Of a DNA stretch of 64,000 nt, positions 28,910 to 36,340 are shown piece after piece. How positions within the stretch are numbered: position 1 is the first letter of the stretch; each line of letters opens with the position of its first letter. A program made the translations under genes and the position numbers. The notes under the pieces are model-generated. The model worked only from the letters and a program-made list of their open reading frames with translations, was not told where the DNA came from and searched no databases. The stretch comes from Sphingomicrobium arenosum (GTDB lineage: Bacteria > Pseudomonadota > Alphaproteobacteria > Sphingomonadales > Sphingomonadaceae), in NCBI RefSeq assembly GCF_026157085.1, contig NZ_JANPVN010000001.1, forward strand, positions 2,267,001 through 2,331,000, given 5' to 3'.

Positions 28910-29791
28910 CTAGCGCGCGATGCGGCGCACCGGCACCTGCACATTGCAAATATCCACACCGCCCGCGGGGACGTCATAAAAGGCGTCGTCGCGGTTGGCG
29001 CGCACGCTGACATAGCGGGCGAAGGCGGTGCTGTCCTCGCGCAGCACCCCATAGGCGGGGCGGGTCTCGGGCGGCATCTGGCTGGCCAGTGCGACGCGCA
29101 CGATACCGGCCGCAATCTCGCCCTCGGGATACATGCCGAGCGTCTCGGTGCCGCGGGTCAGCGAAGTGAAATGCTCCATCCCGTCGATCACGCGCCCGAC
29201 GATGGCGATGTTGCGATCAAGGTGGCGCGGGGCGTGGCCGATGACGGCATAAAGCTCCTCGCCCGTGCCGGTATCGGGGCTGAGGTCGCGGCCGACGCCG
29301 ACGGTGCCATAACAATGGGTGAGGCTCGCGGTGCCGTCGGCGTAGAGCGCGACGGGCCAACCATTGGCGAAGCCGACGGCGGCGGCATAGCTGTCGCGCA
29401 TGCCGAAGGAGCGCACCGACAGCCCCTCGACGGGGCGGACATATTCGGCGGGCGGATTTTCCTCGACCGTAGCGGGTAGCTCGGGCGCATCGTCGCGGTG
29501 GCCCCATTGCACGACATAATTGTCCTGCACCCGATAGACGCTGGCGCCGGGGATCCAGAAACCCTCGCGCGCCATGGCCTGGATATTGGCGACATGGACG
29601 GGGGCGAAATCGCTGTTGAGTTCGATCGTCACCTCATCGCCATCGGCGAGGCCGATGACGAGCAGGTGATCAGGATCGATCGCGCGCCAGTCGCCCGCGG
29701 GCGCGGCGTCGGCGATCTCGTTGGGGGTGAGGCCGGCGACATCGGGGTCGGCTTGCTGGAACAGGAAGCTGGCGAGGGCGAGGCTGAGCAT
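28910..29791 (-). CDS. Periplasmic cyclophilin-type peptidyl-prolyl isomerase
   Basis: 293 residues from the ATG at 29791 with a short hydrophobic signal (MLSLALASFLF). The cyclophilin domain covers most of the protein: VTIELNSDFAPVHVANIQAMAREGFW, YRVQDNYVVQWG and IVGRVIDGMEHF. Insertions make it longer than a simple cyclophilin, and the usual catalytic Arg/Phe pattern is only partly kept. It probably assists folding in the periplasm. Confidence 0.85.
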   Translation of the reverse strand: MLSLALASFLFQQADPDVAGLTPNEIADAAPAGDWRAIDPDHLLVIGLADGDEVTIELNSDFAPVHVANIQAMAREGFWIPGASVYRVQDNYVVQWGHRDDAPELPATVEENPPAEYVRPVEGLSVRSFGMRDSYAAAVGFANGWPVALYADGTASLTHCYGTVGVGRDLSPDTGTGEELYAVIGHAPRHLDRNIAIVGRVIDGMEHFTSLTRGTETLGMYPEGEIAAGIVRVALASQMPPETRPAYGVLREDSTAFARYVSVRANRDDAFYDVPAGGVDICNVQVPVRRIAR

Positions 29792-29967
29792 GGGACACTC
29801 CGGCAATCAGGGGCGACAGACGAGCGCGCAGCATGGCAGCGGCGGGGCAAAGCGCAAGAGGCTGTCGATGACGGGAGGGACAGCGGGTGGTCGTGACTTG
29901 TGCGTCACGGCGGCGTCAAAAGGCGGCAAAGCGGAAACTTTTGCTGATTTGGAGCATTGCTCGCCTT

Positions 29968-30123
29968 ATGGAGATGGACGACACCCCCCGCCTTTCGCCG
30001 TCCGAATTGAGGACGATGGCGCAGACCAGCGCCGATCCGATCATCCAGCGCGCGCTCAAAACGCTTGCCGATGATTATGAGGAAGAGGCAGAACGCCCGG
30101 TGGACGCGGAGGATTGGTTTTGA
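29968..30123 (+). CDS. Short acidic protein of unknown function
   Basis: 51 residues from the ATG at 29968: MEMDDTPRLSPSELRTMAQ, then a helix-rich acidic part ending EEEAERPVDAEDWF. No recognised family. Its TGA overlaps the TTG start of the following lipoprotein gene, which supports it being real and cotranscribed. Confidence 0.55.
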   Translation: MEMDDTPRLSPSELRTMAQTSADPIIQRALKTLADDYEEEAERPVDAEDWF

Positions 30124-30548
30124 TCGATAAAAGTTGGTTGCCGCTGGTGATCGCGGCGGGCGTCTTGGCAGGATGCGGCGAGACCGCGCCGACCGAAGAC
30201 AAGGACGTGACGGTGCGCAGCGAAGCGCAGAACCGGCTGTTCGACCTCAGCCCGGTCAATCGCGATATCGCCCTGAAGCGCGCGATCCGCGCCTCGGGGC
30301 TGCGCTGCGAGCGGGTGACGCGCTCGGGCTATGTCGCCGACTATGAAAATCTCATGATGTGGACCGCGAGCTGCGACGACGGGCGCGACTGGGCGGTCTT
30401 CATCGGCGCCGATGATTCGGCGCAGGTGCGCAATTGCGTCGATGTCGAGGCGCAGGGGTTGCCCGCCTGCACCATCACCCGCGCCGACAGCGAGGGGCAG
30501 AATGCGCCCGAACTGGGCGAGGTCGAACCGGGGTCGAACGAACCCTAG
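30120..30548 (+). CDS. Small lipoprotein of unknown function
   Basis: 142 residues from the TTG at 30120, which overlaps the previous stop and has GGAGG seven bases upstream. The signal ends in the lipobox VLAGC. The mature part contains SGLRCERVTRSGYVADYENL and WTASCDDGRDWAVFIGADDSAQVRNC, a small Cys-containing domain. I know no function. It is convergent with the lasso protease gene and overlaps it by four bases. Confidence 0.65.
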   Translation: MIDKSWLPLVIAAGVLAGCGETAPTEDKDVTVRSEAQNRLFDLSPVNRDIALKRAIRASGLRCERVTRSGYVADYENLMMWTASCDDGRDWAVFIGADDSAQVRNCVDVEAQGLPACTITRADSEGQNAPELGEVEPGSNEP

Positions 30549-30964
30549 GCGTCGCCGGCCGGCGGGAAGCGCGCGATTTCGGTGAACTCGTGCGCGTTGC
30601 GGTGGCCGATCACGGGCACATCGCCCGAACGCACCCAGACATGCGCCTCGAGCCCGTCGTCGCTCCGGCGGGTGCCATAATGAACGACGACGTCGCAGCC
30701 GCGCCGCTCGAGCATGCGCTTGGCCGCGATCGCCTGGACGAAACATTCGGTCTTCCACGGCAGCCGACGGGCCCAGCCGCGAACCGCGCGCTCGATCATG
30801 TCGCGATCGCCGGGCGACACGCCGGGGCGGTGCGAGATGTGCGCCGGCACCAGCGCCACGAAGGGGCGGAAGCGCAGCGCGGCGACAGCAGCGAGATGAT
30901 CGCCCAGCGCCTCCAGCTTGACCCGCAGCGGCAGCGGTGGCGGCGTGGATCCGCCGTGCGTCAC
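30545..30964 (-). CDS. Lasso peptide B2 protein (transglutaminase-like leader protease)
   Basis: 139 residues from the GTG at 30964, which overlaps the cyclase stop (GTGA). The family's catalytic Cys is in WKTECFVQAIAAKRMLERRG and the His in LEAHVWVRSGDVPVIG, with an Asp expected shortly after; this Cys-His-Asp layout is that of lasso B2 proteins. It removes the leader peptide in the cytoplasm, delivering the free N-terminal amine for ring closure. It works with B1, which brings the leader. Confidence 0.88.
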   Translation of the reverse strand: MTHGGSTPPPLPLRVKLEALGDHLAAVAALRFRPFVALVPAHISHRPGVSPGDRDMIERAVRGWARRLPWKTECFVQAIAAKRMLERRGCDVVVHYGTRRSDDGLEAHVWVRSGDVPVIGHRNAHEFTEIARFPPAGDA

Positions 30965-32688
30965 GGCGCGCCGTCCGCGACCCATTGGGCAAAGGCGGCG
31001 GCGCTCATCGCGCGGCCGAGATGGATGCGATAACGCACGACCTGATCCTCATCGTCCCAGCCCGAGGCGGGCCAGTTGTCGAGTGCGCGCCGCATCGCGC
31101 GCACGTCGAAAAGCTCGGCACCGCGATGGCCATCCTCGAGCCGGTCGAGGATGCGCTTCATCAGCCCGGCATCGCGCAGCGCGGCGGCGCGCCAGTCGCC
31201 GCCCTGGATCGCGGTCATGCGCGGGTCGCGGATGTCGGGGGGCAGGCGCGGATCGAGCAGTGCGCGCTGGAGCCCGCGCGGCACGCCGTCGTGGCGGAAG
31301 ATCGCCTCGGGCAGGCGCAGGCTGAATTCGACCAGCTCGCGCTCGGCATAGGGATCGACCAGTTCGATGCCGTTGCGCCGCTCGGCGGCGCGGTAGCGAC
31401 CGGCGGGATCGACCTGCGCGATATAGTCGCGCAGCCGCCGCTCGGGAAAGGCGAGCCCATCGCCGGGATAATCCTGCCGCACCCCGAGCGCGATCTCGGG
31501 CGCCATGGCGGCCTTGATCCGCGCCGAGCGGGGATTGGCGAACAGGTCGCGCACATGGCGCCGTGCCGAAGGGCGGGCGAGCAGCCGGGCGAGCCAGTCG
31601 GGCGGTGCGGCGAGGAGCGAGGCGCGGATGTCGCGCCCGCCATTGGCGGCGATGGCGCGCGCCCAATCGCCCCAGCGCCGCGCCGCCGCCAGCGCGATGG
31701 TCGGTCGCATGCCATTGTGGCCGAGCGTGTAATTGCCCTGCAGCCCGTCGAAGATGCGCGTCATGCCGAGACTGCTGGCGAGTGCCTGGCAACCATCGAC
31801 CCAACCGAGGTTGGAGGGGTTGTACATCGGGCGCTGATAGGCGGCATAACCCCAATTGAGCGCATCGCGCAGCCCGCTCGGCGCGGCGCGCAGGCGATGG
31901 TGCTCGCTCCCGCCCACGCTGCGCAGCCCGGCATGGGCGAGCGGATATTCATCGACCAGCTGGACCGCCGAGGGGTCGGCATGGGCGCTGGGCGAGCCGG
32001 TGATGGCGCGCGGCGTGCGCCCGAGATGCGCGAGCCGCGAGAGGATGACATTGCTGTCGATCCCAGAGGAGAGGAGCAGCGCGTCGCAATCACTGCCCCC
32101 GATGGCCTCGTCGAGCAGCGTAGCGGCGGTGTCGCGCGCCTCCTCGAAACCGATGTCGAGCGGCTCGAAGCTCGGCGTCCACCATGTTTCGTGGCGGGCG
32201 CGGCCATGCTCGATGACGACAACATGGCCGGGTTCGACGCGCGTGACGCCATCGAAGGGCGACCGTGGGCCTTCTTCCGGCAGGGTCAGGAAATAGCGCG
32301 CGAGCCACTGTTCATCGAGCCGCGGCGTGCCGCCGATCCGTGCCAACGGCAGGGCATCGCGGTCGAGATCCACTGCCTCGCCGTCAAGACGATAATGTAG
32401 CGCCTTGCGCCCGAGCGCGTCGCGGAACAGGAGGGTGCGGGTCGGGGTCTGGAGGATGCCGACGAAACCGCCGCGCAAGCCATCGAACGCCGTCCAGTCG
32501 AGCCGCGCGAGCCGCCGCGCGATGTCGCTGGCCTGCTCGGCGCTCGGCGGTCGAAGCGCGTCGAGCCACAGGCGAACATCATCGCCGGTGGCGAAGGGTG
32601 GGGGCGAGACGGTGTCGCGCCCGCGCTCGGTCCACGGCTCTAGACGGCGCGGAAAAAGAGGGGAGCTGCTGGTGCCGCTCAGCTGCAA
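30961..32688 (-). CDS. Lasso cyclase (asparagine-synthetase-like, protein C)
   Basis: 575 residues from the TTG at 32688, overlapping the last ten bases of precursor gene A1. The N-terminal ~190 residues resemble the glutaminase-like domain of asparagine synthetase B but lack the catalytic Cys2 (it starts MQLSG), as in lasso cyclases. The ATP pyrophosphatase loop is LLLSSGIDSNVILSRL near residues 205-220. The enzyme adenylates the Asp or Glu side chain of the core peptide and joins it to the N-terminal amine. No clearly better start codon exists upstream or downstream. Confidence 0.9.
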   Translation of the reverse strand: MQLSGTSSSPLFPRRLEPWTERGRDTVSPPPFATGDDVRLWLDALRPPSAEQASDIARRLARLDWTAFDGLRGGFVGILQTPTRTLLFRDALGRKALHYRLDGEAVDLDRDALPLARIGGTPRLDEQWLARYFLTLPEEGPRSPFDGVTRVEPGHVVVIEHGRARHETWWTPSFEPLDIGFEEARDTAATLLDEAIGGSDCDALLLSSGIDSNVILSRLAHLGRTPRAITGSPSAHADPSAVQLVDEYPLAHAGLRSVGGSEHHRLRAAPSGLRDALNWGYAAYQRPMYNPSNLGWVDGCQALASSLGMTRIFDGLQGNYTLGHNGMRPTIALAAARRWGDWARAIAANGGRDIRASLLAAPPDWLARLLARPSARRHVRDLFANPRSARIKAAMAPEIALGVRQDYPGDGLAFPERRLRDYIAQVDPAGRYRAAERRNGIELVDPYAERELVEFSLRLPEAIFRHDGVPRGLQRALLDPRLPPDIRDPRMTAIQGGDWRAAALRDAGLMKRILDRLEDGHRGAELFDVRAMRRALDNWPASGWDDEDQVVRYRIHLGRAMSAAAFAQWVADGAP

Positions 32689-32813
32689 TTCATCGAACTG
32701 CCGCGCCGGGTATCCTGCCCTTCGCAGATGCTCGTGCCGGACATGCGCGCATGCTTGGCGGGCAGGCGATCGAGGCGCGGGGCCTTCCAGGGGGCTTTGA
32801 CGGTGGTCTTCAT
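32679..32813 (-). CDS. Lasso peptide precursor A1
   Basis: A 44-residue gene read from the DNA: ATG at 32813 with GAGGA upstream, TGA at 32679-32681. The leader has the pattern KAxWxAPxxxRLxAKxARM shared with A2, which lines up with the known leader motif Y-xx-P-x-L for B1 binding (Trp in place of Tyr). Alignment puts the core at residue 26: GTSICEGQDTRRGSSMNCS. Gly1 and Asp9 predict a 9-residue ring; Cys5 (ring) and Cys18 (tail) could form a disulfide as in BI-32169-type (class III) lassos. Position -2 is Met, not the usual Thr. The last residue is Ser, a likely kinase target. An AT-rich stretch (TTATATATAG) upstream may be its own promoter. Confidence 0.85.
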   Translation of the reverse strand: MKTTVKAPWKAPRLDRLPAKHARMSGTSICEGQDTRRGSSMNCS

Positions 32814-32924
32814 GGGTCCTCTATACGCATCTTCGCCGTCAAAGCGGCAACAAATTCCGGCCGGTTACCTAGAGCGACGATAACGCCTCGTCTATGTCTA
32901 TATATAACACCGCTTTCACCGACC

Positions 32925-33071
32925 TCAGCTCGCGCAGAGCTTGGCCTTGCCCTCCTTGCCCGAACAACCTTCGGCCGCCGGACCATTGCCCGGCATGCGC
33001 GCGGCCTTGGCCGCGAGCCGGGTCATGGTGGGCGCCGTCCAGGACGCTTTGGGGGTGGGTGGGTGTCGCAT
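32925..33071 (-). CDS. Lasso peptide precursor A2
   Basis: A 48-residue gene, ATG at 33071, TGA at 32925-32927, 111 bases upstream of A1. Its leader aligns without gaps to that of A1 through Trp, Pro, Arg-Leu, Lys and Arg-Met. The core is expected at residue 28: it begins GNGPAAEGCSGKE and ends GKAKLCAS, 21 residues. Only Glu7 sits where a lasso ring can close, which predicts a 7-residue ring, unusually small. Cys9 and Cys19 both lie in the tail, so a tail-tail disulfide (class IV-like) is possible. Met is again at -2 and Ser is the last residue. The ribosome site before 33071 is weak; an internal ATG at 33026 would remove the conserved Trp. Confidence 0.8.
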   Translation of the reverse strand: MRHPPTPKASWTAPTMTRLAAKAARMPGNGPAAEGCSGKEGKAKLCAS

Positions 33072-33117
33072 ATCGATTCGGCAATATCGCTTCTAAACAG
33101 GTGTGCTTTATGAAGGG

Positions 33118-34806
33118 TTAAAGAGCGCGCGCGACCCTAGCGTGGCGATCGAGCTGCGCAAGGCTCTGCGGGCGATGCGAGACCATGAGGATGGCCATGT
33201 CGGGCGCGGCGGCGCGGATTTGCGCGAAAATCGCAGCCTCCGCCTCGAGGTCGAGCGCGGCAGTCGCCTCGTCGAGGAGGAGCAGGCGGGGCTGTCGCAG
33301 CAACGCGCGCACGAGCGCGAGGCGCTGGCGCTCGCCCCCCGACAGGGTCGCGCCATGTTCTCCCAAGGGGCGGTCGAGGTCGGGGCCGAAGCGCTCGCGC
33401 AGCGGGTCGAGGCCCAGCGCGCTAATCCAGCGGTTCGCATCGGCGGCGGCCGCCTCGGGCAGGTCGTCGAGCTCGAGCATGGCGCGCGGGGTGGTGCCGA
33501 GCAGGGGATCGTGCTGGCCGACATAAGCGAGCCCACGCGCCCAGTCGGGTCGGGCGGCGAGATCGATCGGCGCACCGTCGACCAGCAGGCGCCCGCCCAG
33601 CGGGGCGATGAGCCCGGCGATGGTGTCGAGCACAAGCGTCTTGCCCGAGCCCGAGGGGCCGGTGAGCGCGATCGCCTCCCCCGGCGCGATGGCGAGGTCG
33701 AGCGGGGCGGTGGCGATTTTGCTCGCGACGCCGGCGACGAGGCCCTCGACCTTCAATTCGCGCCAGTCGAGCGCCTCGCCCATATCGGCGGCGACCTCCG
33801 CCTGCGGTGTCGCCCGCGCGTCGGCTGCCGCGAACAATTCGGCAAGATCGGTAAAGCCCGGCGCATTGACCGCGACCGCCTGCCACGCATCGACCAGCGT
33901 GCGCAGCGGGCCGTAGAGCCGCCCGAACAGGAGCAGCGTGAGAATGAGGATGGCGGGGGCCACGTCGATCCAGAAGAGCCCGGCGGCCACCAGCCCGACA
34001 AGCGCGACAGCGGCGACCAGCTGGCCGACGAACCCCGCCAGCACCTGTCCCTCGTCGATGGCGATGAAAGCGTCGCGCTCCTCCGCCAGCCGGGCGCGGT
34101 AACGGTCGAGAAAGCGCGGCGCGCGGCCCTCGGCCAGGGCGGCCTTGAGGCCCGCGCGCAGCCGATAGGCCTCGCCGATGCTCTTGTCATAATGGTCGGC
34201 GAGCTTGCCGGCGCGGCGCTGGCTGGCGCGCAGGAAGGGCCAGCCGATGGCGATGCTGATGGCGGCGAGCGCCATGGCGAGGAGGGTCAGCGCCGGCGCC
34301 AGCGCGAGCGCGATGAGGCCCTGCACGGCAACGATGAACAAGGCGACCAGCCCGATCTCGACATAGGAGGCCGCCGCGCCCGCGCGCATGATGTCGACCT
34401 GCAGCATGCGTTGGAGGCGGGGCGGGCCCAGCGCCTCGGCCTCGCGCCAGCCGATGGCGAGCAGCGACACGGCGACCGCCTCGCGCAGCCTTGCGGGGTA
34501 GGATTGGCCGATGCGCGCGCGCTGGCGGGCACGCGCGGCGATCAGCATCGCGCGCAGGATCATCACGCCGAGGAACAGCGCCAGTAGCAGCTCGATCGGG
34601 GGGAGCGGTGGAAACCAGTCGGGCAGGCCCGCCGCCGTCATCCCCTCCGCTCCGCCCGTGGCAAGCGCGATGATGGGGACGAGGAGCGTGATCCCCACCC
34701 CCTCGACCAGCGCGGCGAGGAAGGCGACGAGGAAAAGGCGGCGAAGGCCGGGGCCCTCGCGGCGGGCGAGGTCGGCGACCAACGCGCGGCGGACCGCCAT
34801 GCTCAT
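33118..34806 (-). CDS. Lasso peptide ABC exporter (protein D)
   Basis: 562 residues from the ATG at 34806, overlapping the B1 stop (ATGA). It is a half-transporter with six membrane helices in about 1-320 and an ATPase domain in 350-562: Walker A LTGPSGSGKTLVLD, signature GATLSGGERQRLALVRALL, Walker B LLLLDEATAALD. It has no N-terminal peptidase domain, consistent with a separate leader protease. It should export the finished lasso and give self-protection. The gene lies 46 bases upstream of A2. Confidence 0.88.
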   Translation of the reverse strand: MSMAVRRALVADLARREGPGLRRLFLVAFLAALVEGVGITLLVPIIALATGGAEGMTAAGLPDWFPPLPPIELLLALFLGVMILRAMLIAARARQRARIGQSYPARLREAVAVSLLAIGWREAEALGPPRLQRMLQVDIMRAGAAASYVEIGLVALFIVAVQGLIALALAPALTLLAMALAAISIAIGWPFLRASQRRAGKLADHYDKSIGEAYRLRAGLKAALAEGRAPRFLDRYRARLAEERDAFIAIDEGQVLAGFVGQLVAAVALVGLVAAGLFWIDVAPAILILTLLLFGRLYGPLRTLVDAWQAVAVNAPGFTDLAELFAAADARATPQAEVAADMGEALDWRELKVEGLVAGVASKIATAPLDLAIAPGEAIALTGPSGSGKTLVLDTIAGLIAPLGGRLLVDGAPIDLAARPDWARGLAYVGQHDPLLGTTPRAMLELDDLPEAAAADANRWISALGLDPLRERFGPDLDRPLGEHGATLSGGERQRLALVRALLRQPRLLLLDEATAALDLEAEAAIFAQIRAAAPDMAILMVSHRPQSLAQLDRHARVARAL

Positions 34807-35099
34807 GGTTCGACGACGACCAGTCCGGCCGCCACGGCCTGCTCGAGGAAGGGCAGGATATCGGCGAGGCACTGATCGGGCGCGACATCATGGCTCTGCG
34901 TGATGGCCTCGACCAGCGCGGCGATGGTGGTGCCGCTGCCGATGCGATCCCAGACGATCGTGGCGATGGGGTCGAGCCCGAACACTTCCCCCGCCTTGGG
35001 ATCGAGCGCCATCAATTCGCCATCGACCCGCCCGGTCGGCACGGCCTGGTTCTGGCGGATGCGCGTGTCGGGGGTGAGGTTGAGGGGTGCCTTTGCCAT
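34803..35099 (-). CDS. Lasso peptide B1 protein (PqqD-like RRE)
   Basis: 98 residues from the ATG at 35099. The winged-helix PqqD-like fold is indicated by LTPDTRIRQNQ, ALDPKAGEVFGLDPIATIVWDRI and ILPFLEQAVAAGLVVVEP. B1 binds the leader (Trp/Tyr, Pro and Leu positions) and hands it to B2 and C. It is the first gene of the minus-strand run. Only 24 bases separate its ATG from the ATG of the divergent kinase gene. Confidence 0.9.
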   Translation of the reverse strand: MAKAPLNLTPDTRIRQNQAVPTGRVDGELMALDPKAGEVFGLDPIATIVWDRIGSGTTIAALVEAITQSHDVAPDQCLADILPFLEQAVAAGLVVVEP

Positions 35100-35123
35100 G
35101 GCGCTGGGGTAAGCCCGCTCGTC

Positions 35124-36053
35124 ATGCAGGGCAAGAGCGGCACAAGCGGCGGGCATCACCGCCATGGCGCCTTCGGGTTGCGCTTCGAGAGCAGCATGCT
35201 GCTGCCCGAACTCTATGCCGATACGTCGGGGGAGGCGCCCGACGTGCATATCACGATGCGCCGCGATGCCGCGCTGCGCATCGATGAGGAAACCGACTGG
35301 CGGCTCGAACCCGACGGAACGGTCGCGTTCGAACTGCATGGCATCCGCTATCGCGTGCGCGGCGGGCGCGAGATCGAGGTGGTCGCGCCGCGGGAAACGC
35401 CCGAGGCGATGATCCGCGTGTGGCTGCTTGGCTCGGTCATGGGGGCGCTGCTGCTCAAGCGCGGGATGCTCACCGTCCATGCCAATGCCGTCGCCTTTGG
35501 CGATGGCGAGGCGGCGGCCTTCCTCGGCGACAGCGGGGCGGGCAAGTCGACGCTGGCGGCGAGCCTGCGCGAGGCGGGGTTGAGGCCGCTCTGCGACGAC
35601 CTGCTCGCGGTCGAGTTCGATGACGACGGCACCGCATGGGTCCGGCCCGGCATCCCGCGCATCAAGCTCGGCCCGACGGGCGCGGCAGCGCTCGGGATCA
35701 GCCTCGAGGGCTTGCCACGTGTCGCCCCGCAGATCGACAAATATCAGCTCCCGCTCGACCGCTCGGCGCCGTGGACCGAGCGGTTTCGCCTGACGCGGCT
35801 CTATCGTATCGACCAGGGCGAGTTAGCAATTGTGCCCATTAAGGGGCGCGAGGCGGCGATGAGCCTGCTCGACAACCTCTTTCGCCCGGCGATCGGCGAA
35901 GCGCTGGCCGACGATGATCGGCGTTTCCTGCAGGCGATGGCGCTGGCGGACGGCTGCGCCTGCTTTTCCTTCTCGCGGCCCTTCGCGCTCGACGAGGCGC
36001 TGCGGCATGCCCGTGCGCTGCAACAGCATCTGCAGAGACCGCTCGGCGCCTAG
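35124..36053 (+). CDS. HPr-kinase-like protein, predicted lasso precursor kinase (K)
   Basis: 309 residues from the ATG at 35124; the ATG at 35196 would remove part of the typical start (GAFGLRFESSMLLPEL). The P-loop is FLGDSGAGKSTLAASL near residues 133-148, followed by LRPLCDDLLAVEF, the HPrK-type metal-binding acidic pair. Proteins of this type in lasso clusters (paeninodin type) phosphorylate the side chain of a C-terminal Ser of the precursor. Both A1 and A2 end in Ser, which fits. A general role as HPr kinase is unlikely given the cluster position. Confidence 0.87.
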   Translation: MQGKSGTSGGHHRHGAFGLRFESSMLLPELYADTSGEAPDVHITMRRDAALRIDEETDWRLEPDGTVAFELHGIRYRVRGGREIEVVAPRETPEAMIRVWLLGSVMGALLLKRGMLTVHANAVAFGDGEAAAFLGDSGAGKSTLAASLREAGLRPLCDDLLAVEFDDDGTAWVRPGIPRIKLGPTGAAALGISLEGLPRVAPQIDKYQLPLDRSAPWTERFRLTRLYRIDQGELAIVPIKGREAAMSLLDNLFRPAIGEALADDDRRFLQAMALADGCACFSFSRPFALDEALRHARALQQHLQRPLGA

Positions 36054-36076
36054 GCGCGCGCGTTGACGGCAGACAG

Positions 36077-36106
36077 CAAAAAACGCCCCCGAAAGCTCGG
36101 AGGCGT
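36077..36106 (-). terminator. Rho-independent terminator of rpmJ
   Basis: On the minus strand ACGCCTCCGA and TCGGGGGCGT form a 10-bp stem around loop GCTT, followed by six T residues. It starts about 45 bases after the rpmJ stop and also lies 23 bases beyond the convergent kinase gene. Confidence 0.92.
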
Positions 36107-36152
36107 CTGATGCTGTCTCAAAAAGACCTGCGCGTCAGGCAGGCGCCGTGGC

Positions 36153-36278
36153 TTAGCCCTGGCGCGCCTTGAAGCGACGGTTGGTCTTGTTGATCACGTA
36201 GGTGCGACCGCGACGACGGATGACGCGGCAATCGCGGTGACGCGACTTGAGCGATTTCAACGAGTTACGGATCTTCAT
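36153..36278 (-). CDS. rpmJ: 50S ribosomal protein L36
   Basis: 41 residues read from the DNA, ATG at 36278 and TAA at 36153-36155: [20 protein letters not shown], then [20 protein letters not shown]. This is the longer, Cys-poor (zinc-free) form of L36. It is monocistronic, with its own terminator. Confidence 0.96.
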   Translation of the reverse strand: MKIRNSLKSLKSRHRDCRVIRRRGRTYVINKTNRRFKARQG

Positions 36279-36340
36279 GATGCAAAACCTTGCAAAAAAG
36301 TGATTCTGTTTTTTCGGGAGCCGAAAAGTCTGAGCGCCAC

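Larger units (their letters stand above)
30545..36053. other. Lasso-peptide biosynthetic gene cluster
   Basis: On the minus strand, in transcription order: B1 (RRE), D (ABC exporter), precursor A2, precursor A1, C (cyclase), B2 (protease). Coding overlaps join B1-D, A1-C and C-B2. The kinase gene K is divergent from B1. All parts needed to make, cut, cyclise and export a lasso peptide are present. I see no isopeptidase and no dedicated TonB receptor. Confidence 0.88.

Noticed and set aside
30937..32400. A 487-codon plus-strand frame over the lasso cyclase
   Set aside because: Shadow of the cyclase; no motif, and it conflicts with a well-supported cluster.
32869..33084. A 71-codon minus-strand frame overlapping precursor A2
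   Set aside because: Its translation shares nothing with A1, whereas the A2 frame aligns to the A1 leader at Trp, Pro, Arg-Leu, Lys and Arg-Met.
36311..36327. Terminator of the M28 peptidase gene
   Set aside because: TTTTCGG and CCGAAAA can pair, but on the minus strand the stem is followed by AAAC rather than T residues.
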